From the NCBI RefSeq assembly GCF_030817075.1, contig NZ_JAUSYU010000001.1, positions 744,001 to 808,000 of the forward strand: a stretch of 64,000 nucleotides of DNA. Direction: 5' to 3'. Made by a program: the position numbers and the translations under genes. Source of the stretch: Arthrobacter sp. V1I9. Lineage in GTDB: Bacteria > Actinomycetota > Actinomycetes > Actinomycetales > Micrococcaceae. The notes beneath the pieces are model-generated. The model was not told the DNA's origin. It did not search any database and saw only the letters and a program-made list of their open reading frames with translations. Of the stretch, positions 1 to 7,426 are shown one piece after another. The stretch's first letter is position 1; each line of letters begins with the position of its first letter.

Positions 1-2
1 AC

Positions 3-407
3 GCCAAGTTCGGGTCGCCGTTCGCCAAGCTGGGTGCCACGCTGGATTCGGGCGGGCACTGGTTCTTCACCGAGCGGCTGGGCATGCACCGGACGCTGGA
101 CCTGATCTACACGGCCGAGCTGATGAGCGGCGCAGAGGCCGTGGCGCAGGGGCTGTTCAGCCGGGCGATGCCGGCGGATGAGCTGCTGGAGATTACCCGG
201 GCTATTGTCGGCCGAGTGGCCCGCGGCGCCACCGGCGCCTTTACCGCAAGCAAGGAACTGGTCGCGCACATCCGTGACCAGCGCCTGGGCCTGTGGGAAG
301 CCATGGCAGAGGAGAACGCTGAGCAGGCACGGCTCTGCAAAACCGACGACTACGCCGAGGGTTTCAGGGCTTTCCAGGAGAAGCGCGAGCCTAAGTTCAC
401 CGGCTGA
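3..407 (+). CDS. Enoyl-CoA hydratase/isomerase family protein, C-terminal part
   Basis: The reading frame is open from the window edge, so the N-terminus and the crotonase oxyanion-hole region lie outside. What is visible is the C-terminal half of a crotonase fold: the stretch LMSGAEAVAQGLFSRAMPAD is the usual segment after the active site (a helix, then the change to 'GLV..' in most homologues), followed by the trimerisation helices that end in EGFRAFQEKREPKF, a typical crotonase tail. The family hydrates trans-2-enoyl-CoA in fatty-acid or aromatic catabolism in the cytoplasm. The specific substrate cannot be told from this part. No linked pathway gene is visible, because the next 600 bases hold only a micro-ORF and a folded element. 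Confidence 0.88.
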   Translation, partial: AKFGSPFAKLGATLDSGGHWFFTERLGMHRTLDLIYTAELMSGAEAVAQGLFSRAMPADELLEITRAIVGRVARGATGAFTASKELVAHIRDQRLGLWEAMAEENAEQARLCKTDDYAEGFRAFQEKREPKFTG

Positions 408-536
408 GGGCGTCCGGAACGCCGTTGGGGGCTTAGGGAGGCACCGCGTAGCCGGGTTAGGTAGGTACGGGTGGCCTGAAGGAACGGGTAGCGCTTACTC
501 GTGTTTCCCGCTTCGGTTGGTTGTTGACTAGGAATT

Positions 537-591
537 GCCGGCGAGGCGAGGGCGTTCGCAAGCGAAAGCTCCCGCCCCAGCATTCGCCGGC
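537..591. repeat. Nested inverted-repeat (folded) element in intergenic DNA
   Basis: The interval between the hydratase gene and the next reading frame (408-643) holds no convincing gene. Within it, GCCGGCGA (537-544) pairs perfectly with TCGCCGGC (584-591), GGGCG (550-554) with CGCCC (573-577), and TTCG with CGAA around a CAAG tetraloop at 555-566. The result is a compact three-level hairpin. It could be a REP-like intergenic palindrome, a terminator for the hydratase gene without a T-tract, or a structured leader for the micro-ORF at 644. Nothing in the sequence decides between these. Confidence 0.4.
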
Positions 592-643
592 ACCCTAATG
601 AGTCTCTCGGCGAGCCGGGAGGATTCAGGAACGGCGGGATACC

Positions 644-808
644 ATGCGAGTCAGATTATCCACCGGGGACGGCATTTCCCTCTCGACCTGCCCGCACCAA
701 TTCGTTGGCCGGTGCGATGACTGTTCCACGTCAGCAGGCCTGAGCGAATCCGACCAGATGGTGACGGATGAAGGCGGAACTACGTTTTCGGCCGAGGCTG
801 GCACTTAA
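644..808 (+). CDS. Cys/His microprotein with CPHQFVGRCDxCS motif (54 aa)
   Basis: A 54-residue ATG-to-TAA frame. The N-terminus MRVRLSTGDG is followed by CPHQFVGRCDDCS, a Cys-His...Cys-x-x-Cys arrangement that could bind zinc or iron. A second frame at 63049 has the same layout (MHVTLPAADG, then CPHQFVGRCDACS). Ten of the twelve identical residues in the motif use different codons in the two copies, which is strong evidence of protein-level selection. The C-terminal half is acidic and low in complexity. I know no family for it. It could be a small metal-binding regulator, a toxin-antitoxin-like peptide or a leader peptide. No membrane helix is visible, and a strong ribosome site is not obvious. 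Confidence 0.6.
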   Translation: MRVRLSTGDGISLSTCPHQFVGRCDDCSTSAGLSESDQMVTDEGGTTFSAEAGT

Positions 809-968
809 CCCACCCTGAGACGTATTGAACTCGGCGCAGCTATCGCCGCTGGTGGGAAGCGTTATTGACCCGATAGTCCAATCTTGATTCAACCTTGCAG
901 GTTGATTGCAGGAATCTTAAGTGTGCTTAGGAATAGTAGGCGAAGTCGGGAAAACGCCCGGCTAATCC

Positions 969-1000
969 CCGCAGCCGGTGTACAAGACCTGGTGCTGCGG
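969..1000 (+). promoter_or_regulatory. Leader hairpin just upstream of the exported-protein gene
   Basis: CCGCAGC (969-975) pairs perfectly with GCTGCGG (994-1000), eleven bases before the ATG at 1012. GGTGT (977-981) could alternatively pair with ACACC (1004-1008), so two exclusive folds are possible near the ribosome site. This suggests, but does not show, translational control of the gene at 1012. The rest of 809-1011 has no gene. TTGATT-like promoter elements around 880-920 are too weak to call. Confidence 0.3.
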
Positions 1001-1011
1001 CTGACACCTAC

Positions 1012-1626
1012 ATGGGGGCGCACTTGTCTGAGGTTCTGAATGCGACGGTCGATGGCAGCAAAGAGACCGGCTTCAGCCGTCGCAGGGTGGTCAAGGGCGT
1101 GGCATGGACATTGCCGGTTATCGCTACAGCTATCGCCGCGCCGGCCGCAGCTGCGTCGCCGCCGCCGATTAGTGCAACAGCAAGTTGGGTTAGTGGCGCG
1201 GCCCCCCAGTTCTCCAAAATTGGGGGCGGCGGCACCAAATACGGCGGAACTGCTCCAGCAACTCTTAGCCTCAAGAACACCGGGACTTCATCATTCACGG
1301 GCACTATTAGCGTGACGACTACCCTGTCCCCGGTGGGGACTGTGCTAGTAGGAATAGGCGTTGAGTCGCTACTGCCTGCTGCTGTGTCCGGCCCTATCTC
1401 TTTTACACAGCGTCAGTCGACTGTGTCCTTTTCGTACACTGGGACTATCGGCAGCGGTCAGACCACCACGTTCTCGGCTTTGTACAACTATGAAACGATC
1501 AATCCAAAACCGAGCAACGTTGCCTATTCCTACGTTATGACCACGACAGTGGTCCTAACAGCCAACGCCGGCGGTTCGCTTTCGCTGGCGCCCACCACCA
1601 GTCCTAACCCCACCATCCAGTTCTAA
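1012..1626 (+). CDS. Exported protein with Tat-type signal, first gene of the PqqD/HprK cassette
   Basis: A 204-residue protein. Residues 1-21 form a hydrophilic leader (MGAHLSEVLNATVDGSKETG). Then come the twin-arginine segment FSRRRVVKG, a hydrophobic stretch and AAPAAAAS, a plausible signal-peptidase site near residue 48. The mature part is rich in Ser, Thr, Gly and Asn with beta-prone repeats, like small actinobacterial surface proteins. No enzyme motif is seen. The ATG at 1012 has little Shine-Dalgarno; a TTG at 1024 preceded by GGGGG is an alternative start. The stop is two bases before the PqqD-like gene, so the two are almost certainly co-transcribed. It may be the substrate of the modifying proteins downstream, but that is inference. 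Confidence 0.75.
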   Translation: MGAHLSEVLNATVDGSKETGFSRRRVVKGVAWTLPVIATAIAAPAAAASPPPISATASWVSGAAPQFSKIGGGGTKYGGTAPATLSLKNTGTSSFTGTISVTTTLSPVGTVLVGIGVESLLPAAVSGPISFTQRQSTVSFSYTGTIGSGQTTTFSALYNYETINPKPSNVAYSYVMTTTVVLTANAGGSLSLAPTTSPNPTIQF

Positions 1627-1628
1627 CA

Positions 1629-1910
1629 ATGGTCTGGAAACGTGGCGGCCTGGTGGCAGAAGCACGTACTCAATCCGAGGGCCGGGTGGCACTGCTGCAC
1701 TTGGATGCAACCCAGCCCGTCGTTCTGGAAGGTACAGCTGCAATCATTTGGGACCTGATCAATGGGCACCGAAGCGAGCAAGACATCCTGATTGAACTTG
1801 AAGCCGCTTTCGAGGACCTGGCCGGCCAGATGCAGGCCCAGGTCGAAGAGTTCCTTGCATGCCTTGAAGCCCAGCGCCTGATTGAGGCTGCACACACCAC
1901 TTCGCTCTAA
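1629..1910 (+). CDS. PqqD-family peptide chaperone / RiPP recognition element protein
   Basis: A 93-residue protein with the PqqD layout: a short beta-strand N-terminus (GRVALLHLDATQPVVLEGTAAIIWDLINGHRS), then a winged-helix segment in which IWDLINGHRSEQDILIEL matches the family signature (hydrophobic, W-x-L-I/L-d-G, then a helix). PqqD proteins bind leader peptides of ribosomal peptides and present them to modifying enzymes, and some family members sit beside HprK-like kinases. The gene follows the exported-protein gene by two bases and precedes an HprK-like gene by 22 bases. No radical-SAM enzyme, lasso cyclase or leader peptidase is nearby, so the peptide partner is unknown. The family call is good; the role is inferred. 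Confidence 0.8.
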   Translation: MVWKRGGLVAEARTQSEGRVALLHLDATQPVVLEGTAAIIWDLINGHRSEQDILIELEAAFEDLAGQMQAQVEEFLACLEAQRLIEAAHTTSL

Positions 1911-1932
1911 CAGCTTTAGGTCCGGGGGGATC

Positions 1933-3129
1933 ATGACCGACGTACAGATGGCGTGCGCGCTAAACGGGTTTGAGGAGATGCAGGGCGGTAGTGATTTGTT
2001 CTGCGTGGACGTCCTTGGCGTGCAGTTCGCCGTTCGTTGGGGCCGCGAAGTCACCCGGAAGCAGTGGGATGCCATGCGCTTGGTCTGGGAACGGTGTGCC
2101 AGCAGCCAGGAGCCATTGGTTCCGCCGCTGCCGGTCGAGCCTACCGACTCGCAGCCGTTCTCGGCGTCAGTCAGTTACCAGACACTGGCGAACGATGCCG
2201 GCACTTTCCTGTTGCAGGCTGCCTCTTTCGACGAGTTGGCTGAGAACCTCACTTCCAGGTTGACGGTGGTTGCTATCTTGGCCAACGCCGGTGAACTAAT
2301 GATGCTCCACGCCTGCGGAGTAGCGGATCCGCTCACAGGGGCGGTGGTGGCGCTCGTGGCCAAGTCGGGAACGGGCAAGACCACCGCGTCTTCGGTCCTG
2401 GCGAAAACGTATGGGTATGTCACGGACGAAACCGTGGCTATCCGCCCGGACGGATCGGTTATTCCGTACCCGAAGCCACTGTCAGTGAAGCAAGGGCCGG
2501 GCCGGCCCAAGCGACAGGTAGGACCGGATGAGCTCGGACTTCATCCAGCCCCTACCAAGCCCTTTATCCAGTCCATCGTGTTGTTGAACCGGGTCCAAAG
2601 GGACCGTCCGGTGGCCCCGGTGCTGGAGCGAGTCCCGCTGGCTGATGCGGTACTCGCCCTGATCCCGGACTCGTCCTCGCAGGGCGAGGTCGATGAGCCG
2701 CTGCAGTCGCTCTGCCGCCTTATCGACAGCGTCGGGGGAGTCTGGCAGGTGACCTATTCGGAAGCAGCAGAGCTAACCGCGGCATTGGAACCCTTGTTCC
2801 GGGCGCAGCCCGGGACAGAGGCTGAGTGGGAGGGCCGGGCATCAGGCGGTGCCCATTCTGGGCACACCCCGAACGGTTGCGTTCGGCGCACAACACCAAA
2901 GGACGCTGTGGCTGTCGATGGTGACCTGCTACTAATGCTGGACGACGAGATTGTGCGGCTCAGTGGGATCGGCCCGGCCATCTGGGAAGCATCCGCCAAC
3001 CCAATCAGGCTGGACCAGCTCGCTGACGAAGTCGGGAAGGTGCACGGCAGGCCGGAAGGTTACCGGGACGCCGTCGCCGCAGCAACAGAACAGCTCATTG
3101 CGAAATCAATTTTGGAACACGGCCGCTAG
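1933..3129 (+). CDS. HprK-like P-loop kinase with C-terminal PqqD-like domain
   Basis: A 398-residue protein. The start is ATG 1933 because GGGGGGA lies just upstream. An N-terminal region of about 130 residues is followed by a P-loop AKSGTGKTT at about residues 143-151 and by VTDETVAIRPDG, the acidic segment after the P-loop typical of HPr kinase-like proteins. The last 75 residues (from about DGDLLLMLDDEIVRLSGIG through AIWEASANP) repeat the PqqD pattern with its conserved Trp, so this looks like a kinase fused to a second recognition domain. HprK-related enzymes in ribosomal-peptide clusters phosphorylate peptides; here it sits with a BY-kinase and a nucleotidyltransferase. Substrate unknown: exported protein, polysaccharide carrier or an unlinked peptide. 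Confidence 0.75.
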   Translation: MTDVQMACALNGFEEMQGGSDLFCVDVLGVQFAVRWGREVTRKQWDAMRLVWERCASSQEPLVPPLPVEPTDSQPFSASVSYQTLANDAGTFLLQAASFDELAENLTSRLTVVAILANAGELMMLHACGVADPLTGAVVALVAKSGTGKTTASSVLAKTYGYVTDETVAIRPDGSVIPYPKPLSVKQGPGRPKRQVGPDELGLHPAPTKPFIQSIVLLNRVQRDRPVAPVLERVPLADAVLALIPDSSSQGEVDEPLQSLCRLIDSVGGVWQVTYSEAAELTAALEPLFRAQPGTEAEWEGRASGGAHSGHTPNGCVRRTTPKDAVAVDGDLLLMLDDEIVRLSGIGPAIWEASANPIRLDQLADEVGKVHGRPEGYRDAVAAATEQLIAKSILEHGR

Positions 3130-3221
3130 TAGCCGCCAACCGCTTGGGGGACCACTCGAAGCAGTACCCCGGTAATGAACGCCGGGACAGGAAACAGAGA
3201 ATTTGAGTGGAAGGAACCACT

Positions 3222-4802
3222 ATGAGCACAACAGCGACGCCGCCCGCGGAAGCGCCCGCAGGGATGGATCTGACGGACTACCTGCGGATACTTCGGGTGT
3301 ACTGGAAGGCCATCGTCGCCTTCACCCTGTTGGGCACCGTAACCGCGGGCGGGTCGACCGTTCTTCAGCCCAAGGTCTACTCCTCTGATTCCAGCGGTAT
3401 CGTGGTGACACCGGGCTCGGACAACGTAAGCCTGTCACTCGCCGGGGACAGCCTGGCCAAAGCCAAGGTCAAGAACTACGAGTCCGTGGCAAAGTCTCGA
3501 CTCGTGGCAGACCGTGTCATCGCTTCCCTGGAGCTGAAAACCACCGCGGACGCCCTGCTTGGCACCATAAGCGTGAAGGTCCCGATGGACACCGCAGAAA
3601 TCAAGGTCACGGCCAAGTCGGCTGACCCGGCCACCGCTCAGCGCGTGGCGGATGCCTGGGTCAACGGCTTGGCCGCCCAGGTGGAAGCAATCGAAACGGC
3701 AACTCCTGCAGAAACAATTGTTGAGCCCGGTACGGCAGCAACGCCCAACGCCGGTTCACCGGCGAATGCCACGGCTACGGCTGTCCGTGTGCTTCCGTTG
3801 GGCAAGGCGGTCGTTCCTACCAGCCCGACTTCACCCAACACCAAGCTCAACCTTGCGTTGGGCGCACTTGTTGGTTTGGCCCTCGGTATGGCCTACGCAG
3901 TGGTCCGCCGTCACCTCGACCGGCGCCTCCGCAAGGCCGCCGAAATCGAACGGCTCTTCGGTGTCCCCGTGATCGGCACTCTTCCGTTGGACCATCGTCT
4001 GGACGGGAAGAGCACCGTTTTGGACTCTGGCACCGCATCGCAAGTTCACGACGCCGGCGGAGCGATGGCCGAAGCCCTCCGGGAACTCCGCACCAACCTC
4101 AGCTTTCTTGACGTGGACCAGCCGCCGCGGATCATCGTGGTCACCAGCTCGGTCCAGTCAGAAGGCAAGTCCACTGTCACTGCTAACCTGGCGGTCACCA
4201 TGGCAGCTGCCGGCGAAAACGTCGTGGTGGTCGACGGCGACCTCCGCCGGCCAACTTTGGTGGATGTTTTCAATCTCGTTCCGGGAGTGGGGGTTACCGA
4301 TGTCCTCACCGGCACTACTGAATTGGCGGATGTCCTCCAGCCTTGGGGTGCCCTGCCGAATCTCTCAATCCTTGGTTCAGGCCGCATCCCGCCGAACCCC
4401 AGCGAGCTGCTGGGGTCCAGGGCCATGAAGAACATGCTGAATTCCTTGGCCGAGGATGCAATCGTCCTGATTGACGCCCCGCCGCTGCTTCCGGTGACTG
4501 ATGCAGCCGTCCTCTCCCGCGTGGCGGATGGAGCCATCGTGGTGATCCGGACGGGCAAAACCACTCAGGAACAGCTTTCACAGTCCCTGGGGAACCTGGA
4601 GAAGGTCAAGGGCCGAATTCTGGGCGCGGTTCTCAACTACCTGCCAACCCGGGGAACAGACGCCTACTCCTACTACGGAACCTATACCTCCGCGCCCGGT
4701 CCGACGCTTGCGGCGGAAGTACCGGGCGCTGGCGCGCGGCGAGGCACAGAAGTCGAAGGCGCCCTCGAAGCGGTATCCGCCGGACGCAGGGCCAGGGACT
4801 AG
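3222..4802 (+). CDS. Wzz/CapA-BY-kinase fusion, polysaccharide co-polymerase tyrosine kinase
   Basis: A 526-residue membrane protein. ATG 3222 is chosen because GGAAGGA (3209-3215) sits at ideal spacing; a GTG at 3207 is possible but less likely. An N-terminal Wzz domain (DLTDYLRILRVYW) has its first helix at about residues 30-50, then a periplasmic-side loop with a Pro/Ala-rich stretch, and a second helix near 210-228. The cytoplasmic BY-kinase follows: Walker A SSVQSEGKST (about 307-316), Walker A' VVVVDGDLRRP, Walker B IVLIDAPP, and a C-terminal Tyr cluster DAYSYYGTYTS for autophosphorylation. These proteins set chain length and export of capsule or exopolysaccharide. A second such gene lies at 11608-13089. 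Confidence 0.93.
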   Translation: MSTTATPPAEAPAGMDLTDYLRILRVYWKAIVAFTLLGTVTAGGSTVLQPKVYSSDSSGIVVTPGSDNVSLSLAGDSLAKAKVKNYESVAKSRLVADRVIASLELKTTADALLGTISVKVPMDTAEIKVTAKSADPATAQRVADAWVNGLAAQVEAIETATPAETIVEPGTAATPNAGSPANATATAVRVLPLGKAVVPTSPTSPNTKLNLALGALVGLALGMAYAVVRRHLDRRLRKAAEIERLFGVPVIGTLPLDHRLDGKSTVLDSGTASQVHDAGGAMAEALRELRTNLSFLDVDQPPRIIVVTSSVQSEGKSTVTANLAVTMAAAGENVVVVDGDLRRPTLVDVFNLVPGVGVTDVLTGTTELADVLQPWGALPNLSILGSGRIPPNPSELLGSRAMKNMLNSLAEDAIVLIDAPPLLPVTDAAVLSRVADGAIVVIRTGKTTQEQLSQSLGNLEKVKGRILGAVLNYLPTRGTDAYSYYGTYTSAPGPTLAAEVPGAGARRGTEVEGALEAVSAGRRARD

Positions 4803-4805
4803 ATA

Positions 4806-5585
4806 ATGCCAGCGAGGCACACTGGCGGTGAAACGCAGCTCAGCCTTGCTGAGGGCGTGCTCTTGGGCCATGCCATGGCAGCGCGGGTGGCGGATGGGCT
4901 GGGCATCCGGGCTTTCTTTATTAAGGGACCTGCGAGTGCAATGCAGGGCCTGCGCCAGCCCAAGACCTCCGCTGACATCGACGTCTTCGTGTCACCCTCC
5001 AGCCTGGAACAGATGTTGCAAGGCCTGAGGTGGCGGGGCTGGCGGGAACGCCCCGTGGATCCCGACAGCACGACATTTCCGAAGCACTCGGTTACCGTCT
5101 ACCACCCTAAATGGCCTTGTTGCATCGATGTCCACTTCCGCTTCCCCGGGATGGAAAGTCCGGCCGCTGACTGCTTCGAGGTCATGTGGGCGAACACCGA
5201 TCATCTAAAGCTTGCAGGACAGGTGGGGCGGGTCCCGTCACCGGCGCTGGGAATTCTGATCCTGGCACTGCACGCCCTCCGGTCGCCCCAGTTGCCTGCT
5301 TCCCGGCAGGAGCTCGACTTCTTGGCCCGCCTCTCCGAGCGGCAATCGCACGCGCTTGCCATCCTGGAAATCGCGACTGCCACCGGCTCTCTGGCGGCGG
5401 TGCGCCCGTTCCTCGAGGACCTCCTTCCTGAAACCGCTGAGTTGGGGTGGCCGCAGCCTTCTGCCGAATGGCGGAACCGCCTAATGGCCAGGGAACCGGG
5501 AGAGCGCCCGGCTCATTGCTATTATCCTGGCACCATGGCACGACAAACCAAAGATGCTGTGGCGCGCGGTCGTCGCTCGTTCTGA
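4806..5585 (+). CDS. NTP_transf_5-type nucleotidyltransferase family protein
   Basis: A 259-residue protein starting 3 bases after the kinase stop. The signature is FFIKGPASAMQGLRQPKTSA followed by DIDVFV, i.e. a K-G-hydrophobic-loop then the D-x-D metal pair of the nucleotidyltransferase fold, and further on IDVHFRF, another carboxylate plus His. This pattern fits the uncharacterised family found next to HprK-like kinases and PqqD proteins in lasso-peptide and surface-polysaccharide loci. It is predicted to transfer a nucleotide or nucleotide monophosphate to an unknown acceptor. With the three genes upstream it forms a cassette that looks designed to tag something. The C-terminal tail (after about residue 225) is basic and probably disordered. 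Confidence 0.75.
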   Translation: MPARHTGGETQLSLAEGVLLGHAMAARVADGLGIRAFFIKGPASAMQGLRQPKTSADIDVFVSPSSLEQMLQGLRWRGWRERPVDPDSTTFPKHSVTVYHPKWPCCIDVHFRFPGMESPAADCFEVMWANTDHLKLAGQVGRVPSPALGILILALHALRSPQLPASRQELDFLARLSERQSHALAILEIATATGSLAAVRPFLEDLLPETAELGWPQPSAEWRNRLMAREPGERPAHCYYPGTMARQTKDAVARGRRSF

Positions 5586-5804
5586 GGTCTTCCTGAGCGG
5601 GAACATCTACGCTGACATGTCCCTACGAGGACGACTCTCGCAGCACCGGGACAGGTGGGCCCGGTTTCTCCGCGCAGTACCGCACATTCTGCGGGATCTG
5701 AGGCACCTCGGTGGTTGAAGAGGGGGCCGGTGATTGCGCCTGGGCACAACACCGAAGACCGCCGTAAATTGCCTTTATCTCCCGCTGATTTGTATGGTTC
5801 AGCT

Positions 5805-6689
5805 ATGACAACGGGGAAAGCAATAACCAAAGCCGTCATTCCTGCTGCCGGATTGGGAACTCGCTTCCTGCCCGCCACCAAGGCAATGCCGAAGGAAATG
5901 TTGCCGGTAGTGGATCGTCCGGCCATCCAGTACGTGGTTGAGGAAGCCGTAAAATCCGGTCTCACCGACCTGCTGATGATCACGGGGCGTAACAAGCGCT
6001 CCCTCGAGGACCACTTCGACCGTGAGCCGGGCCTGGAGCGTGCGCTGGAGCTCAAGGGCGATAAGGACCGCCTCGAGTCGGTGCATTACGCCTCGGAGCT
6101 GGGGCCCATCCACTACGTCCGTCAGGGGGAGGCTAAAGGCCTCGGCCACGCGGTACTCTGCGCGCAGCAGCACGTGGGTGACGAGCCGTTCGCGGTCCTG
6201 CTGGGCGACGACCTCATTGACGAGGACGAGGACCTGCTGAGCACCATGATGGAAGTGCAGCAGAAGACCGGCGGCTCCGTTATCGCCCTGATCGAGGTGG
6301 ATCCGTCCCAGATCAGCGCTTACGGTTGCGCGGACATCACCGTCGTCGACGGCGAGGAGTACGTCCGCGTCAATAGCCTGGTGGAGAAGCCTTCCGCGGC
6401 GGAGGCTCCGTCCAACTTGGCCGTGATCGGCCGCTACGTGCTGCACCCGTCCGTGTTCGGCGTCCTGGAGAACACCAAGCCGGGCCGCGGTAACGAGATC
6501 CAGCTGACGGATGCACTGCAATCACTTGCTGCTGGCGAAGGCGCAGGCGTGTACGGCGTGGTCTACAAGGGCCGCCGCTTCGACACCGGCGACAAGCTGA
6601 GTTACCTCAAGGCCGTCATCACGCTCGCGTCCGAGCGCGTGGAGTTCGGCGAGGACCTAAAGACCTGGATGAAAGCCTTCGTCAACTAA
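5805..6689 (+). CDS. galU: UTP--glucose-1-phosphate uridylyltransferase
   Basis: A 294-residue enzyme that makes UDP-glucose from UTP and glucose-1-phosphate, the precursor for surface polysaccharide. The nucleotide-binding signature GLGTRFLPATKAMPKEM is at residues 16-32, followed by VDRPAIQYVVEEA, the LGDD metal site near residue 131 and VEKP further on. The start ATG 5805 is chosen because the preceding in-frame region (from 5655) has no family similarity; about 220 non-coding bases lie between the nucleotidyltransferase stop and this start, so the gene may have its own promoter. TTGCCT (5769) and TATGGT (5793) are a candidate pair only. The length is normal for GalU. A hairpin follows the stop. 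Confidence 0.95.
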   Translation: MTTGKAITKAVIPAAGLGTRFLPATKAMPKEMLPVVDRPAIQYVVEEAVKSGLTDLLMITGRNKRSLEDHFDREPGLERALELKGDKDRLESVHYASELGPIHYVRQGEAKGLGHAVLCAQQHVGDEPFAVLLGDDLIDEDEDLLSTMMEVQQKTGGSVIALIEVDPSQISAYGCADITVVDGEEYVRVNSLVEKPSAAEAPSNLAVIGRYVLHPSVFGVLENTKPGRGNEIQLTDALQSLAAGEGAGVYGVVYKGRRFDTGDKLSYLKAVITLASERVEFGEDLKTWMKAFVN

Positions 6690-6707
6690 CCCACGCTTTA
6701 CCGACTT

Positions 6708-7154
6708 TTAGAGGTCCGCTGCCGAACGGCGGCGGGCCTCTAGTCTTCTAACCAGCTGAGCTGACAGCAGGCCGCCTATGACAGCACCTGATGCATTTGT
6801 CACAAGGTCGAGAGGACTTGCAATACGGTTGTGAAGAAACAAGAGCTGGCCCAGTTCCATGCAGCCGGAAATTAGGAGTCCGAAGGCGCCAATTCGCCAC
6901 CACTGCTTATCGGGGTAAGCGAGGGCGCAAACGAATCCGAGCGGGATGAAAAGTGCCACATTAGCCGAGGCCTCCACGAACTTGTAATTGAACCAGGCAG
7001 GAATTCCGTGCCGGTGAAGGAAGTTCAAAACGTTGGCGAGTTGGCCCTGCGCTGGCTGGTCCACCGGGCTTGGCCAGAAGGCGACGACAGCGAGCGGAAC
7101 CAGCATGACAGCGAAGATGAGCCGCCAACGCTGGCGGTTATGGAAGTGCCTCAA
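6708..7154 (-). CDS. VanZ-like membrane protein
   Basis: A 148-residue protein with about four membrane helices: residues 12-26, 63-82 (the segment NVALFIPLGFVCALAYPD, in which N...FxPxG is the VanZ signature), 90-105 and 120-140. The following SGCMELGQLLFLHNRIASPLD carries the second VanZ signature: E-x-x-Q, then R-x-x-S-x-x-D. VanZ family proteins are implicated in low-level teicoplanin resistance and lipid-linked envelope processes, but the molecular function is not established. It lies at the start of the minus-strand part of the polysaccharide locus, which supports an envelope role. The family call is firm; the function is open. Confidence 0.85.
   Translation of the reverse strand: MRHFHNRQRWRLIFAVMLVPLAVVAFWPSPVDQPAQGQLANVLNFLHRHGIPAWFNYKFVEASANVALFIPLGFVCALAYPDKQWWRIGAFGLLISGCMELGQLLFLHNRIASPLDLVTNASGAVIGGLLSAQLVRRLEARRRSAADL
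6710..6741. terminator. Hairpin between galU and the convergent VanZ-like gene
   Basis: AGAGGTCCGCTGCC (6710-6723) pairs with GGCGGCGGGCCTCT (6728-6741) with G-U pairs around a GAAC tetraloop. It lies 20 bases after the galU stop and within the last codons of the convergent VanZ-like gene, so it is probably a shared bidirectional terminator. A T-tract is poor. Confidence 0.6.
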
Positions 7155-7359
7155 GGTTAGTCTCAGGAAGCCTGTAGAACGGCGATCGCTCCCGTGCTAA
7201 GCGCTAGAATACCCGAGAGCCGCAGAAGGGCGTAGCGGGGCACCTGGAAGCGGGTAGCGGTGCAGAAAAATCCAATTCCCTTGGTGGTGTGCGCCAATGT
7301 CTCCCCATAGCCCTGATAGATACCATATGTCGGTGGTTGAGCTTGTCGACAGCTTAAAA

Positions 7360-7407
7360 GAAGAGGGTGGGTGTTTCTCCGTTTCCGGAGAACCACCCAC
7401 CCTCTTC
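7360..7407 (-). terminator. Rho-independent terminator after the LAxTG protein gene
   Basis: A nearly perfect 22-bp stem (GAAGAGGGTGGG... with ...CCCACCCTCTTC) around a TTTC loop. On the minus strand it is followed by TTTTAAGC, giving a T-tract, and it lies 20 bases beyond the stop of the gene at 7427-8035. This is one of the clearest terminators in the window. The bases 7155-7359 between it and the VanZ-like gene carry no gene. Confidence 0.85.
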
Positions 7408-7426
7408 GGTGCTTGTTGGTATGGCG

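Noticed and set aside
1012..5585. Lasso-peptide biosynthesis cluster
   Set aside because: PqqD, HprK-like kinase and nucleotidyltransferase fit, but no asparagine-synthetase-like cyclase, leader protease or short precursor gene is present.
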